Below, piece after piece: positions 34,713 to 46,119 of a stretch of 64,000 nucleotides of DNA. Positions within the stretch are counted from its first letter, which is position 1. Each line of letters opens with the position of its first letter. This DNA comes from Linanthus parryae (Eukaryota > Streptophyta > Magnoliopsida > Ericales > Polemoniaceae), in the NCBI GenBank assembly GCA_023055425.1, contig JALGPY010000003.1:24983001-25047000 (forward strand). The letters are read 5' to 3'. The notes under the pieces were generated by a model that was not told where the DNA came from, made no database searches, and saw only the letters and a list, made by a program, of their open reading frames with translations. The position numbers and the translations under genes are program-made.

Positions 34713-37700
34713 TCAAGGGTAGTAACGCTTCAAGAACTTCCCGTTGATCGGACCAACTCTAACGCCGTCTCCATCTACGATCTTGTAGGCCCCGTTTGTG
34801 TAAGCTTCCAGCACGGTGTATGGACCGTCCCACTTAGAGGAAAACTTATTTCCGGTTCTATGGGTGGTAATGATGGGTCTTCGGACAGCGAGAACAAGAT
34901 CTCCAAATTGGAAAGAACGAGGCCTAACTCTCTTATTGAATGCCATGGCTAGCCTTGCTTGGTAACACTCGAGTTGCTCTTGAGCTTGCAACCTTTTCTC
35001 ATCTAGCGCTTCCAACTCGGCAAGGTGTAGTTTTGAGTTCTCTTCGTCTGTAAGGCCCTCTTGTATCGCGATCCTCAAGGAGGGTATTTGTCGCTCGAGG
35101 GCGAGTACTGCTTCAGCACCATACACAAGTGAATATGGAGTTGCGTGCGTTGGAGTCCGATAGGTGGTGCGATATGCCCAAAGAGCTTCTTCAAACGTTC
35201 ATGCCAATCACGTTTGGATTTTGCTACTACTTTCTTCAAGAGGCTCCCCAAAGTCTTGTTGAATGCTTCGGCGAGTCCGTTTGCTGGTGCGTTGTACATC
35301 GAAGACTTCCTTTGCTTGAATTGAAATTTCTCACAAAGCTTTGCCATCAAAGAGTTGTCAAACGGAGTCCCATTGTCAGTTATCACGTATCGAGGCACAC
35401 CATAAATATTATGTTGGATTTGATGAAGTTCACAACAGTTTCCTTTTTCACTGCTTTCAAAGGAACGGCTTGAGGCCACTTCGAAAAATAGTCCGTTGCC
35501 GCAAGAATATACAAGTGACCAGCCGACGACTTAGGGAGTGGCCCGATTGCATCAAGCCCCCAAGCATCAAAGGGCCATGAAGCAACAGTAGGATGAAGCG
35601 GCTCGGGTGGCTGGTGGATAAAGTTTGCATGGAATTGGCATGCTTGGCACCTTTTCGCGTATTCCATACAATCCTTAACCATAGTAGGCCAATAATAACC
35701 CATTCGCTTTATGCGAAAATGAAGCTTAGGTCCTGACTGATGAGCTCCGCATATACCAGAATGTGCTTCCTCCATGGCGTGTCGTGCTTCTTCCACGTCT
35801 AGGCAACGCAAGAGGACTCCTTCAAACGATCGTCGTAAGAGAGTATCCTTATGATAGACGAATCGAGGAGACCTCCTTCTTATCTCCGCCTTGTGACGTG
35901 GATCGTCCGGTAACTTCCCGTGTTGTAGGTAGTCAATGATAGGCTGCCGCCAATCACTGGCATCAACGACATATACCGAAATCTGATTAACTTCTTCGTG
36001 TCTTTCCGAGGCCTGCGGAATCACCCACCTTCGACATACAGGTACTTTCAAAACATTGTCACCTGAGGCAGCTAAAGTAGCAGCTAGGTTTGCTAACGCG
36101 TCAGCTATTCGATTATCATTTCTAGGTACGTATTCCGACACGAACCTGTCAAAGTTTTCCAGCAGCTGTGTCGCCAGGTGGAAGTAAGGAACCAAATTAT
36201 CCGTCTTAACCTCGTAAGAACCCGAGAGTTGGGTTATCACTAAGAGAGAGTCTCCATGAATTTCAAGGTTATCAATCTTAAGCTCGGTTGCCATTTGAAG
36301 ACCGATTATCAAAGCTTGATATTCAGCAACATTATTCGAGCAATTTTCCGTGAGTGTGAACGAGTATGGTAAGACGAGTCTTTCTGGTGAAACGAAGACA
36401 ACACCAGCCCCTGCTCCATCCTTCCTTGCCGCCCCATCGAAAAACATGGTCCATGGGGGTAGGATCTCAACAAACATCACGTCTTCGTCAGGTAAGTCTT
36501 TCGAGAGTTCCCAATCGGCTGGGATCGGATGATCCGCTAGGAAGTTTGCTAGTGCTTGTCCTTTCACCGCCTTTCGAGGAACATATACAATCTCGAATTC
36601 GTTGAAAAGCACGGACCACTTAGCCAAACGCCCAGAAAGGACTGGCCTGGACATGATGTATTTGAGCGGATCAGCCTTCGAAATGAGATGGATCGTATAT
36701 GCTTGAAAATAGTGCCTTAATTTTTGCGAGGCAAACACCAAAGCAAGGCACATCTTCTCAATAGGCGAGTATTTGAGCTCATTTTCGGTCAGCCTGCGAC
36801 TCAGATAATAGAGAGCTTGCTCTTTCCCCTCCTTGTTATTTTGTGCAAGCATTGCTCCTACGGATTCCTCTTGCGCCGCAAGGTAAAGAACCAACGGCTT
36901 TCCTGGTATTGGAGCATCTAGTACGGGTGGGTTGAGAAGATACTCCTTGATGCAGTCAAAAGCCTTTTGACAGGCTTCAACCCAAGTGAAGGGTGCATCC
37001 TTCTTCATCAAACGGCTAAAAGGCTGACATCGCCCCGCAAGGTTTGAGATAAACCTCCTAATGTATGCAAGGTGTCCTTGTAAACTTATTAGCTCCCTCA
37101 AGATCCTTGGAGGTGGCATCTTTTGTATGGCGTCTACTTTGGATTGGTCAATTTGAATACCTCGGTGCCTAACAGCAAATCCCAGAAATTTTCTGGACGT
37201 AACCCCGAAGGCACACTTGTTGGGATTCATCTTCAGGTCGTATTTTCTCAACCGATCAAATGTTGCTCGGAGGTCTAGAAGATGATCTTCCCTTCTTTTA
37301 GTTTTGACAACGAGGTCGTCAACATAACACTCAACAATTTTGTGCAACATATCATCAAAAATCTTTTGCATTGCCCGCTGATAAGTCGCCCCGGCATTTT
37401 TCAAGCCGAAAGGCATAACTTTATAACAATAAATCCCTTTTGTTGTGCGAAAGGCAGTAAGCTTTTCGTCTTTAGGAGCCATTCTTATTTGATTGTATCC
37501 CGAGCATCCATCCATGAATGAAAGTGCTTCGTGCCCTGTAGTTGCATCTATCATGAGTTCTGTAATGGGGAGTGGGAAGTCATCTTTCGGGCATGCGTTG
37601 TTAAGGTCCCGAAAGTCTACACACACACGGATTTGCCCGTTTTTCTTCATCACCGGCACCATGCTAGAGATCCACGTGGGGTATTTGACTTCTCGAATAA

Positions 37701-39254
37701 ATCCAACCTCGATAAGCTTGTTCACCTCCGCCTCAATTTGGGGGATGCGATCAGGACGGATTCTCCGATATGCTTGCTTTACCGGTCTAGCACCGTGTTT
37801 GACACCAAGGTGATGCACCGCAATCTTTGGACTCAACCCTAGCATCTCTTTATACGTCCAAGCGAAGACATCCTTGTATTCAGTCAATAACTCAAAATAA
37901 CCTTTCTCTTCTTCGGCGGATAAAGATGCACTTACAAATATGGGCCTCGGTTCCTCGCTAGTACCCAAGTTTATTTCGCGAAGGTCGTCGACAGTTGCTT
38001 GCCCTCCATTTCAAGCTGCGGTGGAGCCTCCTTCAATTCATCATCTTCTTGATCGTGATCTTCTTCTTCCACAACCGCAATATGGAAGGAGTTAGCATAC
38101 TCTCCCCGCTTTTCGGTGTAATTCGCGTCACCCTTCGTCATGACCACCGTTCTCTTCTTCAGTTTGAGCCCCCCTTCCGTACTTATGGCCCAAGACGTCA
38201 AGCGTTTCATTCTCGAGGGGATGATACTTCGAATTTCTTTGTCCTCCTGTAAGTTGGCCATTTTATTTCCTTGATTTTGAGACGAATCTTGAGCATGGGT
38301 CACTCTCTTATCTTCCATTCGAGAAAATACAGATTTTCTAGGTATAAGCACGCATCGCCTTGATTCTTTTACATGGCTGCCCAACCGAGAAAATGCATAA
38401 ACTCTTTGAGGCGTGGAACCTATCCGGTCAAAGACGGATGTACGATCAGCCTCTTCTTGAGGGGTTTCTTCTTTCGGTCCCTCAACCGTTATATATTGAA
38501 CGTCTTCTTTTGCTACCCGTTGCTTTGCGGAAATTCGTACGGGGTCCGGCGGGGTATAACCCAAACCCACTTTTGGGGGTGCGACTTTATGCCCTTGTTT
38601 CCTGAGCTTCATTTGTGCTTCGGTGAGACCATGAATTTTCTCTCCAATGGCATAAGGACTTAAATCCTCCCCCGGTGGGGATTTTGAGAAGTCGTAACCC
38701 GACCGAGAAAGCAACTTGCGCGTACTTGGTAATTCCCCATGCTCGATGGACCCGTGAATTGGTTTAACAAAGCCTTTGAGCAGCGGTTTATTTGGCCCTA
38801 CATCTTCTAGCTTAGTCAAAAGCATCACCAGTCCTCCTTCCAATGTATCAGAGTGCTCTCGCTCCGTGAATCTTGGAGAGTTCTTCTCATGGGTAGCCGC
38901 GATGATGACTTCTTCGAAAGGGGATTGGCCCACCTTTCTTCGAGATTGTGGGATATACTTGAGGATTCTCGTAGCATTTTGAGGTTTGGTCACGTGACTA
39001 GGCAACTCTGACGTGGCCACCTCTTGCTTTTTGTCTAACATTGATTTGTTGACTACAATCTCTTCTCTCTTCAGTTCGTCCACTCCTAAGGCAGGGACTT
39101 CCGTTGGCATGACTTCAGGCGCAACTTCATGTCCCTCATAAAACTTTGCGTCCGCAAAATGTGCCTCAGCTTCCAGGAATGGTTTCTCGTCCGTGAACAC
39201 CGTCTTGACACCATTTTTTTAAAACTTAAAACATTGGTGTAAGGTGGAGGGGAC
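34713..39254 (-). pseudogene. Tat pol: protease end, RT, two RNase H domains, integrase
   Basis: Reading starts at 39,254, directly at the Athila insertion point, and finishes with a stop after GKFLKRYYP. A 400-residue charged linker (39,200-37,971) precedes the reverse transcriptase, which shows VCVDFRDLNNACPKD, MPFGLKNAGATYQ and the active-site YVDD. Then come the classical RNase H, the second archaeal-type RNase H (MFFDGAARKDG, NNVAEYQALI, HGDSLL), a zinc finger and the integrase core (WGLDAIGPL, TDNGTPF, NGLAEAFN). Defects: an in-frame TAA near 39,221, a one-base shift near 38,008, and two shifts in integrase near 35,400 and 35,130. A complete family member would fuse all these into one polyprotein. 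Confidence 0.92.
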
Positions 39255-40809
39255 TGACACGCTCCAACTGCAAGTGCACAGCTGTCGTGTGTAGTAATAA
39301 ACCGGAAATCCGGGTTGTCGAACCCAAGGGACTTTGTTTAAATTAATTACTATTCTAAACCTTATGTGGGCACGTCGCAAGTTGTGTTTTTATCTAATTC
39401 TAAGAAATTAAACGCAAAGTTCTCAATTAACCAAGTGAAATAGTTCACGATTAATAAAGAATGAATTTTAGGGTTTTTGTCAAATAAGAGAAAAGTACCG
39501 GGAATTCTCTAGGTTCACTAGGTTAATCTAAATTTATATCTTGATTTGTAAAACAACCACGTGTTATTCACTATTAATCAAGCAATGTTAAACTTACCGA
39601 GTTACCAAGCAAGTTCACTATACTTTAACTAAACCAAACCGAGTTACCAAGCCTATTTTAGCTTCAAGTATGCATTAAAACCATATTTCTACTTTAACGA
39701 TCCTAGTTAACTATGCCAAGTTACCAAACATTGATACGACTAGGTGGATTATTCAATTTTCCGACTAATTCTCACGGAGTTACCACGTGAAAACTAATTG
39801 AATTTACCTCTACGTTAGCTACTCGCAAAGATAATATAATTACGAACGTAAATAATTCATAATAGTGAATAAACACATGAGATTAAGCTAGAACATGCAT
39901 TACAATCATCAAAACATCAACTTTAGATCAAACTCTAGCTACACCAAACCAGAATTCCCAGCAAAAAGTGTTTAGCTACTCATATTCATAATCAAAACGA
40001 CAAGTCTAATGAGTTTAAACATAAAAATCAAGAAAAGACGAGAGTTTAGAATCCAAACGAATGATCCAAAGCTCCTAAGCTCTCCCAAAGGCTTCTTGAT
40101 CTCCAAAAGATGTCTCTAATGTCAAAAACTACTGAAAAAGTCGACCTAAAAGACTTAAATACGTTTCCATAATCTTATTACAAAGTTTGGATAAACTACG
40201 AAAAAGCCCCGGAAAAATTCTGCACATTCCAGCGATCTCTTCGCACGAAGACATTTGTCTTCGCACGAAGAGTCTTCGTACGAAGACTTCTGCCCTTCGT
40301 GCGAAGATCTTCTCATGTAGATACTGCAAGCATGTTTTGGAAGAGAATTCAGCCGAGCCAAAATTTGGCTAAGTGTTTTGTCTTCGCACGAAGACAAATG
40401 TCTTCGCACGAAGACCCTCTGTTCCAGCCCTCTTTTTGTTGACTTTCTCTTCCTTCCTTTGACTTTCCTCTTCCTTCCTTCTTCCATTGACCCTCCTTTG
40501 ATTTCCTTTGACTTTCCTCTTCCTTTTGACTTGCCTTTGAGTTCCTTGTTTCCGAAGTTCGCTTCCATATCCCGCATGATCCTCCAAGCCCTGTTTTCCT
40601 GCGAATCACAACACGAAAACACAACCCGTGATCATATCACAATAAACGCTCAAAAATCTAAAGAAACGCCCGGATTTAACAAGTAATGCATATGAACTCA
40701 CATTATCACATTTAAGCTCAATTTACTCAAAAGACGACGAATTCTCCATGATAAGCACGCAAAACGTAGAAATAAAAGGCATAAAATAACTCCGAAAACG
40801 GAGTTATCA
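39255..40809 (-). repeat. Athila 3' LTR
   Basis: Plus-strand ends TGACACGCTCC and GGAGTTATCA. It contains a six-palindrome module at 40,234-40,420 (core CTTCGNACGAAG) and, on the minus strand, a possible TATA-like CGTATTTAAG at 40,154-40,163. Same length as the 5' LTR. Confidence 0.97.
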
Positions 40810-43122
40810 ACTACCCCCACACTACCTTTTGCTCGTCCCGAGCAAATCTCCCAAGTCAATTCCATTTCTCTCAAGCCAAAACTTCTCTCGCTTTCCCGCA
40901 ATTCATCCAACTTTGCATACTCATCCTAATTACTCATTGCATAACTTCCCTACGCCATTTGCATACTTTCACCTCACATTGCATACAAAACCATTAACAC
41001 TTGCATACTAATCCGAGTAGAACAATTCACCAACCATCCTTCTTACTAGTCGACACGACTCGATTATACACAATGCACCTATATGCAAATGCAATATTCA
41101 CAATGCAAGTATTGAAATAACAAATTTTCTTTTTCTTTTGTGAGATTGGGCAATCTCCATTAGCTTAAACCGATTCACACGAAGCGATGAGAAATCTAGA
41201 CACAAGGAATGATTCGAAATCAAATTCGACAACACGAATCCCCCCTAGCTAGTATAGAGAACCTAACTTTACTAAGTACAAGAATGCAATACCTTTTCAT
41301 GTGTGCCACAAAATAAAAGGCTACGCTAGGCTAAGCCACGTTCAAGGTCCGAGCTCCTAATCCGCTAACGGGTTTAGAATGATGAGGCTTTAGGGACAAA
41401 TAGGATAAGAATCAAACATAAGTCCTAAGGCGTCACATTCTCACAAATACCGTAGCTCACACACCCTCACAACAATGATAGAAACCAAGCCCGAAACTCA
41501 CCATCTCCGGCCCTCGATCCCCTCACACCCCGGTACAATTACGATCTCCGCGGCTATTGTCATGAATGATGTATAAGCCAAAATTTTCCCGTTCGTGAAC
41601 TAGTCGCTTCTCCACTCGTTCTTTCGCAAAACTTTTCATTCTTCCTTTATTCAACTCTCCTTTTTTTCTCTCTTTTCTTTTCTGATTTTTTTTTTCTTTT
41701 TTTTTTTCTTTTTTTTTTCTCAAAATCCTGCACAATTCCTTCAATGTCTGTCTCGAGTGGTCTTCCAAGTGCCAAGCTATCATATGATCGTAAGGAGAGA
41801 CAATATCCAAATCAACACGTATAAATCACAAATAAATGTCTCTCCCTATCTCGATGAAATCCTCGGTGCTACTAACAAAGCCGCTAACATAATAGAGCAC
41901 GTGTGGGGATGGAGTCGTTGCAAGCGCAATCTCGATGTCCGAAGTCAAATGTCGACACCCCCACACTCGAATGTAATCCTGTCCCCTCTCAAGTAGTCAA
42001 TCAAATATCTGTCTCGTGCCTAATCCAACCAAACCTCCTACACCATGATGAGTAAGATCCGGTACCTAGCACGATCCACCTATTAAATTCCCCCAACCCA
42101 AGTTTTGTGTGTATTGGATGGTACACACTCACGGCTCTCCTCACTTGTGTCCATGTTGTAATGCCATGGAACACCGCCACACCGAAGTGCGCAAGCCTAC
42201 TCTCACTCACCCTCGCATTCCCCTCGAAGATCACAAATGAAGCACATGCGATATGCAAGACTCACACAAATATAGCATGAAGTACTCCCTCATCGAACCC
42301 CCTCAACTACAACACCCTCGTGACGCACTAAAGCGGTGATTCTAACCAATCAGTGATGAAGGCCAAGAATCGTCACCCTAAGTCCAAAGGTTGTCAAAGA
42401 ATCCATGGTTCAAATCAGGGTTTACTAGCGGTCCTACAAGGTAAGTTCTATAAGCAGTGAGTGCTCTAATACACACCTCGCACAGCTGTTCTGTGTGCCA
42501 CTACGAGGCGGGTTGGCGACTACCTAAGACGTACACAAGAACGTTCGGCTTGTTTAGCTCACACCTAGCTCAACTCTTGTAAGAAAATTAGGCACACACT
42601 TTAGATTTGACAAAATTAAGTTTGTGTGTAAAATAGGCACGCATTCCCGTAAAGAAAGTTTCTCTATACTTACTAAGGGAAACTCACATCGTCACTCTCG
42701 ATCGCAAGTCACGCCCTATGCCTAAAAGTCTCACACTTCTCGATTTTACCGAATTTTCAGCTTCTTTCGATTGCCCTTTCTCAAATTTTTAATTTTTTTG
42801 GTGTTTTCACATTTTTAGTTTTTTTTTTTTATATATATACCTACACTATATGCACGGCCAACTCGACTACTGACTCAATAATGGTGGGATGACTCAAAAA
42901 TACCAAAACGTGCACGCAAAAAGATGAATAATAAAAAGAAAAATAAGGACATAACGAAAAATTTCTAACTACATGCTGACACTAACTACATGCTGACACG
43001 GGCGATGCAAAGACTCAACAATGACTAGTAAAAAGGGACTCAACCACCCCCACACTAGAATGCATCGTTGTCCTCAACGATAACGCGAGGACTCAACAAT
43101 TCTAGCATGAGGGCACACTCCA
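40810..43122 (-). other. Athila 3' spacer, with polypurine tract
   Basis: The polypurine tract reads GTGTGGGGGTAGT on the minus strand at about 40,810-40,822, touching the 3' LTR. Similar GTGTGGGGGT strings occur near 41,948 and 43,046. A long pyrimidine run (41,640-41,720) is purine-rich on the minus strand. No coding frame is supported. Confidence 0.7.
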
Positions 43123-44430
43123 CTACTCGTCATCTTCTTCCTCCTCTTCATCCTCTTCCTCATCATCTTCTTCTTCCTCATCCTCACTCGGCGGAACCGG
43201 ATACTCAAATTCATCCTCCTGGAACCACGGATCCGCCGTCGGGACCGGTGGAACAAACTCCCTCGCCGCCTGACCACTCGATTGTATGACCCACTGGCCC
43301 ACCATCTGGATTAATCCCCCCAGCTTCGCCTGATTGTCCCGAGTGTGGGAAAACTGGCGTCTTCTCTCGAGTCTATCCCGGGCCATCTCCTCTCTCAGGT
43401 GGGCGTAGGCAACCTGGTTATCAAACCTAGAGGTGTTCATCCTCCTACCCTTGCCCTTCTTCCTTGTTGTGTCATCAAACCTATGCCACTTCCTAGCAGT
43501 AAACGGTTTCAAATCCATATCTCTCCCAATGACCACTTCGGAAGTTTTGGCTAGGTGAGTAAGCAAGCAAGTATGACCGGGACCCAACTTGTTAGTCCTC
43601 GACACCCTCCCAAGACAATTCTCCCAAATCAGTTTAGGGATATTGATTCTAACCCCAGTGTAAAGACAGAGAGCCCAGACCGATAGGCGGAAAGTGTAAC
43701 TAGGGTTTCGTGTGATTCCCAAAACCCAGTTCTCTAGCAATTCACAGCACCACCTTGCCTCCGGCCTATAATGTTTCTTTTCGGCCTTCCAATGAATCAC
43801 CTCCCCTTTCCTGTCCCATGGATCAACCCCTTTTGCAAAACAAAAAGCATTCAAACGAGACCAAAGATTCTCACTACGAAGAACCGTCTCGTACCCACAA
43901 CCCTCTTTCAATGCAGGGAAACCCATGGCTAAAGCGATAGTCTCTGGCGTGAAGACTATCCACTCGTTACGACAGTACACAAGACGAGGGTCTTGGCTCT
44001 CACCATCTTTTGCATAACGCAAATTGAAACAAAACTCTCGCGCAATATGCGAACTAGACGGCCCTACTAGCTTAAACCAATTGGTAAGCTTCTCGCGCTC
44101 AAAAATTTCCTTGATTGCTTGAGGCATGTCCTCGTGCAATGGAAATGCCTTTTCGGGCTGCCCGTTCTTAGTCAAATAGGTATCTTTGCGAGAGTCAAGA
44201 TGGGCCTCATAAGTGACGAAACGGAAGCTATCATAGTACCCGGGCCCAATACTACTCTCTTTCAAATTAGCCTTAGCCTTTCGTCGGCCTACAATGCCCG
44301 GTTTAGCCGGGAAAGGGGCATTCAAGATAGCATATTGGGGAATGGGCGGTATTTCTAATTGAGGCTCGCCCGACCCCGATGCTTCTTGAGAAGTACCCTC
44401 TCCCGTCTTCCGTTTCTTTCCACCCGCCAT
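43123..44430 (-). CDS. Athila third ORF, resembles plant transposon-associated protein
   Basis: An intact 435-codon frame lies downstream of pol on the same strand, where Athila elements carry an env-like or third ORF. It starts MAGGKKRKTG and has a globular middle (REFCFNLRYAKDGES, YCRNEWIVFTPETIALAMGF). This resembles the 'putative plant transposon protein' family with its V-x-G/W-x-F-(S/T)-P-x-x-I-x-x-x-(L/M)-G pattern. It ends in a long Glu/Asp run. I see no signal peptide or membrane segment, so it is unlikely to be an envelope-type glycoprotein. The frame has no defect, unlike most coding DNA here. Function unknown. Confidence 0.65.
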   Translation of the reverse strand: MAGGKKRKTGEGTSQEASGSGEPQLEIPPIPQYAILNAPFPAKPGIVGRRKAKANLKESSIGPGYYDSFRFVTYEAHLDSRKDTYLTKNGQPEKAFPLHEDMPQAIKEIFEREKLTNWFKLVGPSSSHIAREFCFNLRYAKDGESQDPRLVYCRNEWIVFTPETIALAMGFPALKEGCGYETVLRSENLWSRLNAFCFAKGVDPWDRKGEVIHWKAEKKHYRPEARWCCELLENWVLGITRNPSYTFRLSVWALCLYTGVRINIPKLIWENCLGRVSRTNKLGPGHTCLLTHLAKTSEVVIGRDMDLKPFTARKWHRFDDTTRKKGKGRRMNTSRFDNQVAYAHLREEMARDRLERRRQFSHTRDNQAKLGGLIQMVGQWVIQSSGQAAREFVPPVPTADPWFQEDEFEYPVPPSEDEEEEDDEEEDEEEEEDDE

Positions 44431-44647
44431 TAAGGATACAATTTCAATTTAAACGAGAAATTCAACTATTGTGCACGTGACAAGAAGTGTGTACTGAATG
44501 AAACACGTAGGCACGTAAGCAAATAATTCCTAGGACTTTACGCAATCGCCCCCAAAGTACGCTACTAAGCGCAACAAAAAATATTTGGGCTTTTACTCAA
44601 TTTGTGCCTAGGACTCGAATATTGAAATAACGAGGTTTAGAGTGTAC

Positions 44648-44830
44648 CTACGTGTCCGGAGTAAATCTTACGGACACAACAATTTCAAAATTTGACAAAC
44701 CGGGCTGATTTTGAAGTTGCCGGAAGAATTTGTCGAAACTTGGAATTGGTTGATGCTCCGTACTCCTTGTGTAGTCCCCGTTAGTGTTGCCTTCTTGACC
44801 GTAAGCTGAATCAAGCTCTAATTCGTCCAA
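44648..44830 (-). CDS. Small ORF upstream of the Athila third ORF
   Basis: Sixty codons starting MDELELDSAYGQEGNT, ending FTPDT. It precedes the third ORF by about 220 bases and follows a leader-like segment. It could be an upstream ORF or a first exon. Not recognised. Confidence 0.3.
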   Translation of the reverse strand: MDELELDSAYGQEGNTNGDYTRSTEHQPIPSFDKFFRQLQNQPGLSNFEIVVSVRFTPDT

Positions 44831-46119
44831 TTTCTCAATTCTTGCTTCAAACCCTAGTTTCTTCCTTCACTGATTTCTCTCTTGTCTCTCAAGCTCACTC
44901 AAAACCACCTCTCAATCTTTGTTCTCCTCTGATTTGCGAGCAAAACCCTTGGTTGTTTGCTGAATTTGGTGAAGAATCAAGGGAGGAGGCGATTTGTGAG
45001 GTCGCGGCTATGGAGGAGTGAAGAATCTGTTGAAGATGGAGAATGAGGAAGAGAACGTGAAAGCTACTGATGAAGCTTCAAGGCTAGGGGAAAAGTTATA
45101 AAAGCCCTTAGTAACTAGCTTCCATCCTTTGTCCGTGCGTGGCTAAGAAGACTTTTCACCCGATGTCTTCGTGCGAAGACAAATGTCTTCGTGCGAAGAG
45201 TCTTCGTACGAAGACATTTTGTCTTCGCACGAAGGTCTTCCTATATAGATACTGCAAGGTGATATAGGAAGACAATTCAGAGCTTCAAAATTTTTCTAAG
45301 TACAAAGTCTTCGTACGAAGACAATTGTCTTCATACGAAGACAATGCTGGAGCTTGCCAAAAACATCCTTTTCGTCAAATTTTCGCGCATCCGATCGTGC
45401 CTTTGCTTTCCGAAGGATCTCCTCGACCTCGAGACTCCCTTTTTACTTTAAAACACTCCCAAAATACCGGGAGTATTTCATTTGTCAATTTCACGCGTTC
45501 CAAGGCACGTTTTTCATTTCCGGATGCTTTTGGCCTCGTTTTACTCGCTAAAGCATCCTTTTTGGCGTAACTTCTTCATCCGGACTCCGATTTGCGCGAT
45601 CCACCTGTCTACAGAAAGCTCTCGACCACCCCCACACGTTGGCATTATTCAATCATTATTTCAGTCTGTCCTTCAAAATTTCACCTCGTAATCCGTGCCG
45701 GCGTGCTAGCTTTCTCCGTTCACTAATTAAATTCTTGCGCAAATCAAGACGGGGAGTCCGGGAACATGATCTTCCCCAGGTGCGTGTGTTGAATAGGTGC
45801 AAGAAATGGCTTCTATCTTCAATTCCTTCACTTCGGATCCCGATACGCGTATTGGGCTGCAAATCTTGACTTTTCACTCTGTTTCACACGCGCGCATCAA
45901 GAAGGGGGATCCGAAATAGGCCTTTCACCTCGTATTCCTGCACATACTCATTGGAAATATTAAATCCACTCTCTCGCACCTCTCAATAAAATCAAACCGA
46001 ATAAAAATTACAAAACAGTATTAAAACCTATCCTAAAGCAATAAATAGGTTGGGTTGCCTCCCAACAAGCGCTTTGTAATTTAAGGTCGACGGCCCGACC
46101 CAGTTACCTCAGAGATTTC
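44831..46119 (-). promoter_or_regulatory. Region between Athila pol and third ORF, with LTR-derived palindrome module
   Basis: Palindromes of the type GTCTTCGTACGAAGAC cluster at about 45,165-45,235 (four) and 45,307-45,345 (two), separated by TAGATACTGCAAG and GGAAGACAATTCAG. The LTR at 40,234-40,420 has the same four-plus-two layout and the same spacer words. A TATA-like AT-rich string (plus GTTATAAAAG at 45,095-45,105) lies about 60 bp beyond on the third-ORF side. A pyrimidine-rich leader and an AAACCCTAG telo-box-like motif at about 44,850 follow. Together these suggest an internal promoter for the third ORF. Confidence 0.5.

Noticed and set aside
40155..40686. ORFs of about 100-155 codons inside the Athila LTRs
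   Set aside because: They are identical in both LTRs, low complexity (Lys/Arg/Glu-rich from purine-rich DNA) and lie in regulatory sequence.
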